A DNA stretch of 64,000 bases. It comes from Shimia_B sp038525525 (GTDB lineage: Bacteria; Pseudomonadota; Alphaproteobacteria; Rhodobacterales; Rhodobacteraceae). Below, one piece after another: positions 41,214 through 49,377 of this stretch. Every line of letters begins with the position of its first letter. Positions within the stretch are counted from its first letter, which is position 1. Below the pieces are notes generated by a model. The model worked only from the letters and a program-made list of their open reading frames with translations, was not told the origin of the DNA and did no database searches. The stretch is taken from NCBI GenBank assembly GCA_038525525.1, contig JBCBHO010000003.1:1-64000 (forward strand), read 5' to 3'. Position numbers and translations under genes: made by a program.

Positions 41214-41867
41214 ATGACTCAGCAGAAGATAAAACATCACCTCAGTGACCAGCTGTTGATGGGCTACGCTGCCGGCACCCTGCCGGAGGCCTTCAACCTC
41301 GTGGTCGCCACGCACATTTCGCTCTGCGACGAGTGCCGCGCGCGGCTCGTGGAATTCGAGGCCGTGGGCGGCGCCGTGCTCGACGGAGCAGAGGCCGCCG
41401 AGATGTCGGAAGGATCGCTCGACGCAACGCTGAAGCTCATCAGCCGCCGCGCCAAGGATCCGATCAAGACGGCCCGCGTCTCGCAGGGCGTCTTCCCGAA
41501 GCCGCTGCAGGATTACGTCGGCGGCGATGCCGACGCCGTCCAATGGCGGCGCGTGGGCGGCGGCGTGAAGCAGGCCATCCTGCCCACGTCGAAAGATGCC
41601 AGCGTGCGCCTGCTCTATATTCCCGCGGGCATGGAAGTGCCGGATCACGGCCATCACGGGACAGAGCTCACCCTCGTCTTGCAGGGCGCCTTCGTCGATG
41701 ATGACGGTCGCTTCGCCCGGGGCGACATCGAGATCGCCAACGAAGAGCTCGAGCACACGCCCGTCGCCGATATCGGCGAGGATTGCATCTGCCTCTCGGC
41801 CACCGATGCACCGCTCAAGTTCAACCGCCTCCTGCCGCGGGTCGCACAGCGCTTCATGCGCATCTGA
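41214..41867 (+). CDS. chrR: ChrR, zinc- and cupin-containing anti-sigma factor
   Basis: 217 residues. The N-terminal anti-sigma domain keeps the zinc ligands H9 (or H8), H34, C38 and C41 (HISLCDEC). The C-terminal cupin domain keeps H145, H147, E151 and H181 (HGHHGTE; LEHTP), matching the residues needed for the singlet-oxygen response in R. sphaeroides ChrR, with an offset of 3-4. ChrR holds RpoE inactive in the cytoplasm. It is 44 nt downstream of rpoE; a terminator follows. Confidence 0.96.
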   Translation: MTQQKIKHHLSDQLLMGYAAGTLPEAFNLVVATHISLCDECRARLVEFEAVGGAVLDGAEAAEMSEGSLDATLKLISRRAKDPIKTARVSQGVFPKPLQDYVGGDADAVQWRRVGGGVKQAILPTSKDASVRLLYIPAGMEVPDHGHHGTELTLVLQGAFVDDDGRFARGDIEIANEELEHTPVADIGEDCICLSATDAPLKFNRLLPRVAQRFMRI

Positions 41868-41900
41868 GACCCGCCCCGAGGGCACCCTGACACCTGATGA

Positions 41901-41934
41901 AACGCCGCTCCCCAGGGGGGGCGGCGTTTTGCTT
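41901..41934 (+). terminator. rho-independent terminator after chrR
   Basis: AACGCCGC (41901-41908) pairs with GCGGCGTT (41921-41928), with inner TCCCC/GGGGG pairs, then TTGCTTTT. It lies 34 nt after the chrR stop. Confidence 0.88.
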
Positions 41935-42000
41935 TTCCGTGATCAGGCTCGCCACGGCCGCGCTTGACGCTACGTCATGTCGCATCAGAGGGAGGATGAC

Positions 42001-42597
42001 ATGATCAAACCGCTACTCACCGCCGGCGCATTGGCCGCAGCACTCGTCACCGCCACCATGGCGCAAGCCGAAATGTGGACGCTCGACGGCGCGAATTCCA
42101 AGGTCGGCTTCGGCTCCGTCAAATCCGACGTCATCGGAGAAAGCCACAGTTTCTCGGGCCTCTCGGGCACGGTCTCCGAAGAAGGCATGGTCGCCCTCAC
42201 CATCGACCTCGCCACCGTCGATACCGGCATCGATATCCGCAACGAGCGCATGCAGGAGCATGTCTTCTCCATGATGCCCACCGCAGAGCTCATGGCCGAG
42301 GTGGATATGGGCGCGATGGAGGCCCTCGGCGTGGGCGAGACCATGACGAGCACCGTGGAGGGCACGCTGATGTTCCTCGGTGAGGAAGTCTTCGTCGATC
42401 TTCCGGTCATCGCCGCGCGGCTGGGCGAGGACCAGGTGCTCATCGTCTCCGACGGGATCACCTATGTCTCCACGGAAGAGCTCGGCATCGATGCGGGCAT
42501 CGACACGCTCATGGAGATCGCGGGCCTCGAGCGCATCGACCGCGCCGTTCCGGTGAGCGTGCGCCTTATGTTCAACGCGGGCGACGGCAGCACCTGA
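42001..42597 (+). CDS. YceI-family periplasmic protein
   Basis: 198 residues: signal peptide (1 to about 22, AQA) and a YceI lipocalin-like barrel (WTLDGANSKVGFGSVKSD, HSFSGLSGTVSEEGMVALTIDLATVDTGIDIRNERMQEHVF). YceI proteins bind isoprenoid or other lipophilic molecules. ATG 42001 is chosen: GGGAGGATGAC precedes it. Monocistronic, bracketed by terminators. Proximity to rpoE-chrR is suggestive, but no RpoE promoter was seen in front of it. Confidence 0.88.
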   Translation: MIKPLLTAGALAAALVTATMAQAEMWTLDGANSKVGFGSVKSDVIGESHSFSGLSGTVSEEGMVALTIDLATVDTGIDIRNERMQEHVFSMMPTAELMAEVDMGAMEALGVGETMTSTVEGTLMFLGEEVFVDLPVIAARLGEDQVLIVSDGITYVSTEELGIDAGIDTLMEIAGLERIDRAVPVSVRLMFNAGDGST

Positions 42598-42638
42598 CCC
42601 CGCACCGCCACCCGCCTCGGCGCGGGTGCCGACCCACT

Positions 42639-42670
42639 GCCCCTGCCCCCCGGCAGGGGCTTTTTCTTTT
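42639..42670 (+). terminator. rho-independent terminator after yceI-like gene
   Basis: GCCCCTGCC (42639-42647), loop CCCC, GGCAGGGGC (42652-42660), then TTTTTCTTTT. Between the convergent yceI-like and rmuC genes. Confidence 0.9.
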
Positions 42671-42705
42671 CGCAAGGTAAAGACCGGGCGGCGTTCGCTG
42701 CCCCG

Positions 42706-43821
42706 TTACCGACGCACGATGCGGCTCTGGACGGCGGCGTCCTCTGCCTCGAGCTCTTCGAAATCAAACGCATCGAGGCGCCGCGCCCGCGTCCCCGCCT
42801 TCTCGGCGCTGATCTTGATCTCCGCGAGGTCCTTCGACGCCATCCCGAAATGCCGGTCGAGATTGCCCACCCGCGTCGTTAGCCGCTCCACATCCCCGTG
42901 CAGCATGGCGAGCTCCTTGCGGATCGCGCCCGCCTGCTCGCGCATCCGCGCATCCTTCAGGATCGCGCGCATGGTGTTGAGCGTGGCCATGCAGGTCGTG
43001 GGCGACACGATCCAGACCCGCGCAGCAAAGCCCGCGCGCACGAGCTCCGGGAAATTCGCGTGGAGTTCCGCGTAGATCGCCTCCGACGGCAGGAACATCA
43101 ACGCGCCATCGGCCGTCTCACCCTCGAGGATGTACTTCTCCGAGATCGCGCGGATATGGGTCTTCACGTCGGCCTTGAGTTGCCGCGCTGCCGCCTGCAC
43201 GTCCGCGTCGGTCGCGGCGTTCCGCAGCCGCTCATAGGCTTCCAGCGGAAACTTCGCATCGACGACGATGGGGCCCGGCGGGTTCGGGAGATGGATCAGG
43301 CAATCGGCGCGCTTCCCGTTCGAGAGCGTCGCCTGCAGGCTGTAACTGTCGGCGGGCAGCGCCTTGGAGACGATGTCGGCGAGCTGAATTTCCCCGAACG
43401 CGCCCCGCGTTTGCTTGTTGGACAGGATATCCTGCAGACTAAGGACATCGCCGGAGAGCTTGGTGATGTTGTCCTGTGCCTTGTCGATGGCTTGCAGCCG
43501 CTGCTGAAGCGCGCCGAGCGAGGCCGCCGTGGCCTTCGCACTCGTCGTGAGGTTCTCGTTCATCTTGTCGGAGACAGTGGCGAGGCGCCGCTCCACGAGC
43601 CCCATCATCTGCGCCTGGGACGCGGCCTGCGCATCGCTCACATGGGTGAGCCCGCCTGCCAGCCTCTGCTGACCTTCAGCGAGCTGGAGCTGAACTTGCG
43701 CCAGCTGCTCCATACGCCGCCCAACGCCGCGCATCGAAAGAAAGACGATCAGGATCAACAGGGCAAACCCCGCCGCCGCCAGCACGCGCGGGTCGTCGAG
43801 GGGAAGCTCCGCGAGCGTCAT
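42706..43821 (-). CDS. rmuC: RmuC, DNA recombination/inversion-limiting protein
   Basis: 371 residues: N-terminal membrane anchor (about 11-31), long coiled coil (32-130), and the RmuC nuclease-like core (RGAFGEIQLADIV, HLPNPPGPIVVDAKFPLEAYERL, FLPSEAIYAEL, MATLNTMRAILKD). ATG 43821 overlaps the mutL stop by 4 nt (ATGA), so it is translated with mutL. RmuC limits inversions between short repeats in E. coli. Confidence 0.95.
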   Translation of the reverse strand: MTLAELPLDDPRVLAAAGFALLILIVFLSMRGVGRRMEQLAQVQLQLAEGQQRLAGGLTHVSDAQAASQAQMMGLVERRLATVSDKMNENLTTSAKATAASLGALQQRLQAIDKAQDNITKLSGDVLSLQDILSNKQTRGAFGEIQLADIVSKALPADSYSLQATLSNGKRADCLIHLPNPPGPIVVDAKFPLEAYERLRNAATDADVQAAARQLKADVKTHIRAISEKYILEGETADGALMFLPSEAIYAELHANFPELVRAGFAARVWIVSPTTCMATLNTMRAILKDARMREQAGAIRKELAMLHGDVERLTTRVGNLDRHFGMASKDLAEIKISAEKAGTRARRLDAFDFEELEAEDAAVQSRIVRR

Positions 43822-45623
43822 GAGCGCCCGAAGAGCCGCTCGATATCGGCGAGCTTGAGCTCGACGTAGGTGGGCCGCCCATGGTTGCATTGCCCGGAAT
43901 GGGGCGTGGCCTCCATCCGGCGCAGCAGCGCGTTCATCTCGTCGGCCTGCATACGCCGCCCCGTCCGGACGGAGCCATGACAGGCCACCCGCGACAGCAC
44001 CGCCTCGATCCGCTCCGAGACAACACGGCTCGTGCCGCCATCGGTGAGTTCGTCCACCACGTCGAGAAGGAGGGCGCGTGCGTCACACGACCCGAGGATC
44101 GCGGGCACTTCGCGGACGGCCAAGGAACCCGGACCAAAGGCTTCGATCACGAGCCCGAGCGCGGCGAGTGCCTCCGCCTGCTCGAGGATCGCCGCCGCGT
44201 CGCCCTCGGAAAGGTCAACGATTTCGGGGATGAGCAGTGCCTGCGAGGCCACGCCCCGGGCGGCCATCCCGGCTTTGAGCTCCTCGTAGACGAGCCGCTC
44301 ATGGGCCGCGTGGGCATCGACGAGGATCATTCCGTCGGCGGTCTGCGCGACGATGTAGTTCTCATGCAGATGGGCCCGCGCGGCGCCGAGCGGATGGTCC
44401 GCCTGCGCCTCGGGCTCCGGCTCGACGCGCGCGGCGGGGGCCTCTTCGAAGCCCTGCGGTTCCTGGGCCATGGGCGGCATCTGGCGAGCCGGGCGAGAGG
44501 CGAAATCCATCTGGTAGACAACCGCCTGCGGCGCTTCGGGCCGCATGGCACCCAGCGTCTCCGTGGCCACCGTGGTCGACGCGCGATGCCCCGCCCCCGC
44601 CAGCGCCTGCCGGAGCCCATTCACCACCAAACTCCGCACCGCCGCGGGCTCCCGAAAGCGCACCTCCGATTTCGCCGGATGCACGTTCACGTCCACGCGC
44701 ATGGGCGGGCATTCCACGAAAAGCGCCACCGCCGGGTGCCGGTCCCGGCTGAGGAAATCCGCATAGGCCCCGCGCAGCGCACCGAGCAGGAGCTTGTCCC
44801 GCACGGGCCGTCCATTGACGAAGAAGAACTGCGCCACGGCGGCGCCGCGGGAATAGGTGGGAAGCGCCGCAAAGCCCGCCAGGTGAACTCCCTCTTTTTC
44901 CGCCTCCACCGGCACGGCGTTCTCGATGAACTCCCGCCCGAGGATCTGCCCGAGCCGTGCGCGCAACGCCTCGACCGGCGCGCCCGTGCAGGGCTCGGCC
45001 CGGAAGACCTCGCGCCCCGTGCCGAGGTCGCGCAGCGTGAAGCCCACGAAGGGCTCGGCCATGGCGACGCGTTTGACGACATCCGAGATGGACTGCGCCT
45101 CGGCCCGGTCCGAGCGAAGGAACTTGAGCCGCGCGGGCGTGGCGAAGAAAAGATCGCGCAGCTCCACCACCGTCCCCCGGCTAAGAGCCGCGGGCGCGAC
45201 CGGCGCCATGTCCCCGCCGGCCACGGCGAGCTTTGCCGCCTCCGCCGCGCCCTCCGCGCGGGAGGTGATGGAGAGCCGTCCCACCGCGCCGAGCGATGGC
45301 AGCGCCTCGCCCCGAAACCCGAAGGTGTGGATGTTGAGAAGGTCAGAGCCGTCGATCTTCGAGGTGGCGTGCCGCGCCAGCGCCAGCGGCAGGTCAGAGG
45401 CGGGGATGCCGCAGCCATCGTCCGTCACCCGTATCAGGGTCTTGCCACCTGCCTCATAGGCCACGTCGATCCGGGACGCGCCGGCGTCGATGGCGTTCTC
45501 CACGAGCTCTTTCACCGCGCTCGCGGGCCGCTCCACCACCTCGCCGGCGGCGATGCGGTTGATGGCGGCCTCGTCGAGCTGCCGGATGGTCGGGGTGCTT
45601 ATCTTGGGGTCCGGGCTGGCCAT
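43818..45623 (-). CDS. mutL: MutL, DNA mismatch repair protein with endonuclease motif
   Basis: 601 residues. The N-terminal GHKL ATPase has ELVENAIDAGA, DDGCGIP and GFRGEALPS. The C-terminal domain has DAHAAHERLVYEE, matching the DxHAxxE-x4-E metal site of MutL proteins that cut DNA themselves, as expected in an organism without MutH. It links MutS recognition to strand removal. It precedes rmuC in the same direction with a 4-nt overlap; the heat-stable M16 peptidase genes lie upstream. Confidence 0.97.
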   Translation of the reverse strand: MASPDPKISTPTIRQLDEAAINRIAAGEVVERPASAVKELVENAIDAGASRIDVAYEAGGKTLIRVTDDGCGIPASDLPLALARHATSKIDGSDLLNIHTFGFRGEALPSLGAVGRLSITSRAEGAAEAAKLAVAGGDMAPVAPAALSRGTVVELRDLFFATPARLKFLRSDRAEAQSISDVVKRVAMAEPFVGFTLRDLGTGREVFRAEPCTGAPVEALRARLGQILGREFIENAVPVEAEKEGVHLAGFAALPTYSRGAAVAQFFFVNGRPVRDKLLLGALRGAYADFLSRDRHPAVALFVECPPMRVDVNVHPAKSEVRFREPAAVRSLVVNGLRQALAGAGHRASTTVATETLGAMRPEAPQAVVYQMDFASRPARQMPPMAQEPQGFEEAPAARVEPEPEAQADHPLGAARAHLHENYIVAQTADGMILVDAHAAHERLVYEELKAGMAARGVASQALLIPEIVDLSEGDAAAILEQAEALAALGLVIEAFGPGSLAVREVPAILGSCDARALLLDVVDELTDGGTSRVVSERIEAVLSRVACHGSVRTGRRMQADEMNALLRRMEATPHSGQCNHGRPTYVELKLADIERLFGRS

Positions 45624-45662
45624 GACCCAAGGGGTAGCATGGCCAGCGCAGATTCGGAACGT

Positions 45663-46973
45663 CTAGTTGGTGGTCGTCGTCAGCCCGACGGGCTCGCCCA
45701 CCACCACGAAGTGAAGCTCATCGGGCAGCAGGATCTCCCGCGCCACCTCGTTCACCTCCTCCAGCGTCACGGCCTCGATGTTGTCGTTGCGCGTGGCGAT
45801 GTAATCGATCCCGAGATCGGCCTGCTGCATCCCCGCCAGGATGTTGGCGATGGTGCCGTTACCATCGAAGCGGAGCGGATAGGCCCCGGTCAGATAGGTC
45901 TGCGTGCGCGCGAGTTCCGCGGGCGTGACGCCCTCGGTCGCGGTCTGTTCCCAGACGTCGCGGGTCACCTCGATGGCCTCCGCGATGGTCTCGTTGGAGG
46001 ACCGCACGCGCCCGAGGATCATCTCGGAGAGATCGCGCGGCACGAGGAAGGAGGAGATGCCATAGGTGAGGCCGCGCTCCTCGCGCACCTCGAAGCCGAG
46101 CCGGCTCTCGATGCCGCCCCCACCGAGAATCTCCATGAGGATGAAGGCCGCGAAATAACGCGGATCATCGCGCTCGATGCCCACATGGCCGAAGAGCGCG
46201 GTGGATTGAGGGCCCTCGAATTCGATGACCGTTGTGCCTCCCGGCAGCGCGAAATCCACGCGCGGGGGCGTGTCCGGGCCGCTGGCGGGCAGGCCGCCCA
46301 AGAGCTCGTCGAGCAGCGCACCGAGCTCGTCGGCCGTGATATCGCCCACCGCGCCGACATGGAGCCTGTCGAGAGCCAGCGCGTTCTGCCGGGCCGTCTC
46401 CAGATCCTCCCGCGTGATCGCGGTCACGGAGGCCTCCGTCCCAGCGAGGTCGCTGCCATAGGGATGGTCGCCGAAGGCCATCTCGAAAAAGCGCGCCGAC
46501 GAGATCTCATCGGGGTCGAGCAGGTCGGAGCGGATGCCCGTCAGCACCTGCCGCTTCACGCGCTCCACGGCGATCTCATCGAAGGTTGGCTGGGTGAGCG
46601 CCTGGCGCAGCAGCGCCACGGCTTCGTCGCGGTTCTCGCTGAGGAAGGACGCGCTGATGGATACGCTGTCGCCGAAGGCATCGAATTCGAAGCGCGCCGC
46701 CAGCGTCTCGCGGGCCTCGGCGAAGGCGCGGGCGTCCATGTCGCCAGATCCTTCTTCGAGCATGCCCATCATCAGGTTGGTCACGCCGCGCAGGCCCTCG
46801 GGGTCGAGCGAGGCACCCCCGTCGAAGCGAAGCTCCAGCGCGGTGAACGGGATGGAGCTTTCCTCCACGAGCCACGCGTCGATGCCGCCGGGAGAGGTCA
46901 CTTCCTGGATGTCCACCTCGGCCCAGGCGGGCAGGGCAAAAACGGCGAAAACTGCGGTCAGTCGGGCGATCAT
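45663..46973 (-). CDS. M16 family peptidase-like protein, probably inactive partner
   Basis: 436 residues with a signal peptide (1-18, AWA) and the two half-domains of M16B proteins (ALELRFDGGASLDPEGLRGVTNLMMGMLEEG..., GGGIESRLGFEVREERGLTYGISSF). The zinc motif HxxEH is absent where expected (NLMMGMLEEG), while the R/Y substrate-binding pair of the second half is kept. M16B proteins often work as active/inactive pairs, and the active partner is the adjacent gene. Start 46973 overlaps that gene's stop by 4 nt. Confidence 0.9.
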   Translation of the reverse strand: MIARLTAVFAVFALPAWAEVDIQEVTSPGGIDAWLVEESSIPFTALELRFDGGASLDPEGLRGVTNLMMGMLEEGSGDMDARAFAEARETLAARFEFDAFGDSVSISASFLSENRDEAVALLRQALTQPTFDEIAVERVKRQVLTGIRSDLLDPDEISSARFFEMAFGDHPYGSDLAGTEASVTAITREDLETARQNALALDRLHVGAVGDITADELGALLDELLGGLPASGPDTPPRVDFALPGGTTVIEFEGPQSTALFGHVGIERDDPRYFAAFILMEILGGGGIESRLGFEVREERGLTYGISSFLVPRDLSEMILGRVRSSNETIAEAIEVTRDVWEQTATEGVTPAELARTQTYLTGAYPLRFDGNGTIANILAGMQQADLGIDYIATRNDNIEAVTLEEVNEVAREILLPDELHFVVVGEPVGLTTTTN

Positions 46974-48310
46974 TGCGTCACCTCCGGCTGGTCTGGTTGC
47001 ATGAGATAGCCGGTGACGGCGTTGGTCCGGTCGAAGACGCGCGCGGCGGCGGCGACGATCTCGTCGCCCGTGATGGATTGGATGATCTCCGGCCACTCCT
47101 GCACGTCCTGCACGGTGAGCCCGGAGGTGAGCGCGGCGCCGTAGCGGCGGGCGATGCCGCCCACGTCGTCGAGCGCGTAGACCTCCGAGGCGCGCCACTG
47201 CGCCTTGATCCGCTCGAGCTGCTCGGGGTCCACGCCCTCTTCGAGGAAGCGGGCGATTTCGGCATCCATGGCGGCCTCGAGCTCTTCGAGGGAGGTGCCC
47301 GGCGATGGCACCCCGATCAGGCCGAAGGTCGTCTCGTCGAGCGAAGTCCCCTGGTAGTACGCGGAGGTGTAGACGGCGATCTCCTGCTCGAATTCGAGGG
47401 TCTCGCCAAAGACGGAGGTCGCCCCCGACCCGCCGAGCACCGATGCGAGGAGCCGCAGGGCGGCTGCCTCCCGCTGATCTCCGGCGTTCCGCTCGGGCGC
47501 GAGGTAGGTGCGTGTGAAATAGGGCTGTGCCACCCGTGCATCCCGGTAGACGAGGCGGCGCTCGGCCCGCTGCGGCGGCTCTGCCGGGCGCGCGCGCTCG
47601 GTGATCGCCGGGTTCGCGGGGATGACACCGTAGTGTTCCTCGGCAAGCACGCGGACCTCTTCGGGCGTCACGTCTCCGGCCACCACGAGAATGGCGTTGT
47701 TGGGCGCGTAATGCGCCTCGTAGAAGGCATTGGCATCCTCAAGCCCCAGCGTCTCCATCTCGTGGCGCCAGCCGATGATCGGCACGGCGTATTGATGATT
47801 GAGGAATTGCGCGGCCCGGACCTGCTCTTGCATGAGGGCGCCGGGCGAGCTGTCGGTGCGCTGGTTGCGCTCCTCGATGATGACGCCGCGCTCCGTGGCG
47901 ATATCGTCCTCGTCGAGCGCGAGGTTGACCATCCGGTCGGCCTCCATCTCCATCATCAGACCGAGGCGGTCGGAGGCCACGCGCTGGAAATATCCGGTGT
48001 AATCGTAGCTCGTGAAGGCGTTATCGGTGCCGCCGTTCTCGGTGACGATCCGCTGGAATTCACCGTCCTCGAGGGTGTCGGTGGCCTTGAACATCAGGTG
48101 TTCGGTGAAATGCGCGATCCCGCTTTTCGTCTCGGGCTCGTCGGCGGAGCCGACCTTGTACCAGACCATGTGCACGACGACCGGGGCGCGGGTGTCCTCG
48201 ATGACGACGACCTCCATCCCGTTGTCGAGAACAAAATTCGTTACGGCCTCGGCGGCGGCAAGCGGGGTCGCGGCCAGCGCGACGGCGGCGGCGGTGAGCA
48301 TTCGGATCAT
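46970..48310 (-). CDS. M16 family zinc metallopeptidase, catalytic partner
   Basis: 446 residues, signal peptide (1-20, LAAA). Zinc-binding HxxEH in GIAHFTEHLMF (about 67-71) with the distal glutamate in ERGVIIEERNQR. Second-half residues YFTRTYLAPERN and GGSGATSVFGETLEFEQEIAVYTSAYY. Periplasmic processing peptidase of the pitrilysin family, coupled by 4-nt overlap to the HxxEH-less homologue downstream. Substrate unknown. Confidence 0.93.
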   Translation of the reverse strand: MIRMLTAAAVALAATPLAAAEAVTNFVLDNGMEVVVIEDTRAPVVVHMVWYKVGSADEPETKSGIAHFTEHLMFKATDTLEDGEFQRIVTENGGTDNAFTSYDYTGYFQRVASDRLGLMMEMEADRMVNLALDEDDIATERGVIIEERNQRTDSSPGALMQEQVRAAQFLNHQYAVPIIGWRHEMETLGLEDANAFYEAHYAPNNAILVVAGDVTPEEVRVLAEEHYGVIPANPAITERARPAEPPQRAERRLVYRDARVAQPYFTRTYLAPERNAGDQREAAALRLLASVLGGSGATSVFGETLEFEQEIAVYTSAYYQGTSLDETTFGLIGVPSPGTSLEELEAAMDAEIARFLEEGVDPEQLERIKAQWRASEVYALDDVGGIARRYGAALTSGLTVQDVQEWPEIIQSITGDEIVAAAARVFDRTNAVTGYLMQPDQPEVTQ

Positions 48311-48384
48311 CAGTCATCGTCCTCCTGCGCCATAAGGTGCGGCCGGCGCGGGCGGCTTCAAGCGCGGTGACAGCGATGTGACGG

Positions 48385-48870
48385 CTAGTTGGGCGGCGCG
48401 GTGGGGACGGAGACCCCTGCCTCGCGAAAGCGCGCAAGCTCGGCCTGGGCGTCGAGAGTTTGCCGCGCATAGGCGCTGAAATAGCGGTCGCCGCGGCCAA
48501 GCCCGAGGAAGCGCAGGCGCCCCCTTCGATCGCGGAATTGCTCGTCCGCCGCGAAAAGCTCCGCGCGGATGTTGGGGTCCACGCCAAACCGCGAGGCGAA
48601 GCTCACGAGCCCACCGTCACCGGCTGGGATGCCCGGATCGCGGAGCGTGCCGCCGAGGGCGGCGGCGGCATCGGCTGTGGGGTTCACATCGGCCCGGTTG
48701 CTGGCGCCGGGCGTGGGCGGCGGCAGGTCGGAGAAGGTCGGAGGCAGCTCGAGAGGCAGCGACGGGACAACGCCGAACTCGTCGGGCCCCTCGCTTCCAT
48801 CTGCGTTAGCACAGGCCGAAAGGGCCAAGGCCACCAATCCCAAGACGATCCAACGCATGACACACCCCAT
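48385..48870 (-). CDS. DUF3035 lipoprotein
   Basis: 161 residues. Lipoprotein signal with LSAC lipobox (cysteine about 22), then a proline-rich linker (LPLELPPTFSDLPPPTPG) and the DUF3035 region (ADAAAALGG, FASRFGVDPNIRAELFAADEQFRDRRGRLRF). I chose ATG 48870, with GGGAGAAAGA in front; ATG 48858 is also possible. Located between lspA, whose product processes lipoproteins, and the M16 pair, all on one strand. Confidence 0.85.
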   Translation of the reverse strand: MGCVMRWIVLGLVALALSACANADGSEGPDEFGVVPSLPLELPPTFSDLPPPTPGASNRADVNPTADAAAALGGTLRDPGIPAGDGGLVSFASRFGVDPNIRAELFAADEQFRDRRGRLRFLGLGRGDRYFSAYARQTLDAQAELARFREAGVSVPTAPPN

Positions 48871-48905
48871 TCTTTCTCCCGGGTTACACCAATGCGCCGG
48901 GCGCG

Positions 48906-49376
48906 TCACGCCTCCGCCTCCGGCGCATCCTTGACGAAGAAGACGAGCCCGAGCGCGCCGATGAAGATCGCGATATCGGCCACGTTGAAGGCGTAAGGGT
49001 TGTTAATCCCGCAGCAGGACATGTTGAGAAAGTCCGCCACACCGCCATAGACGATCCTGTCGATCACGTTGCCCGCGGCCCCGCCCACGAGGAGCCCCGC
49101 GGAAACGAGCGCCAGCGTCCCCTGGCCCTTGCGCATCCACCACAGCACGACCGCGCAGATCACCACGGCGATAGCGATGAGGATCCACCGCGTATTGCCG
49201 CCTCCCGAGAAGAGCCCGAAATTGACCCCGTAATTCCAGGTCATGCGCAGGTTGAGAAAGGGCGGGAGAACGTCGATCGCCCGGATCCGGTCGAGATCGA
49301 GCACGTGCAGGATGTAGTACTTGAGCGCCTGGTCCCCCAGGAAGGTCAGCGCGGCCGTGATCCAGAGCGCCCGCAT
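48906..49376 (-). CDS. lspA: lipoprotein signal peptidase (signal peptidase II)
   Basis: 156 residues, four transmembrane helices. Catalytic aspartates D106 (GNVIDRIVYGGVADF) and D134 (FNVADIAI), with N103 in the conserved AGNVIDR block and the N-terminal GDQALKYYI. Removes the signal peptide from prolipoproteins after lipidation. It starts 1 nt before the purH stop on the same strand, with the DUF3035 lipoprotein gene directly downstream. Confidence 0.95.
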   Translation of the reverse strand: MRALWITAALTFLGDQALKYYILHVLDLDRIRAIDVLPPFLNLRMTWNYGVNFGLFSGGGNTRWILIAIAVVICAVVLWWMRKGQGTLALVSAGLLVGGAAGNVIDRIVYGGVADFLNMSCCGINNPYAFNVADIAIFIGALGLVFFVKDAPEAEA

Positions 49377-49377
49377 C

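Noticed and set aside
43881..47009. 1042-codon plus-strand open frame opposite mutL and the M16 genes
   Set aside because: Shadow of GC-rich coding sequence on the other strand; composition dominated by Gly/Arg/His with no motif, while mutL and M16 motifs are unambiguous.
46973..48370. 465-codon frame antisense to the catalytic M16 peptidase
   Set aside because: Shadow frame; the minus-strand gene has HxxEH, a signal peptide and coupled starts.
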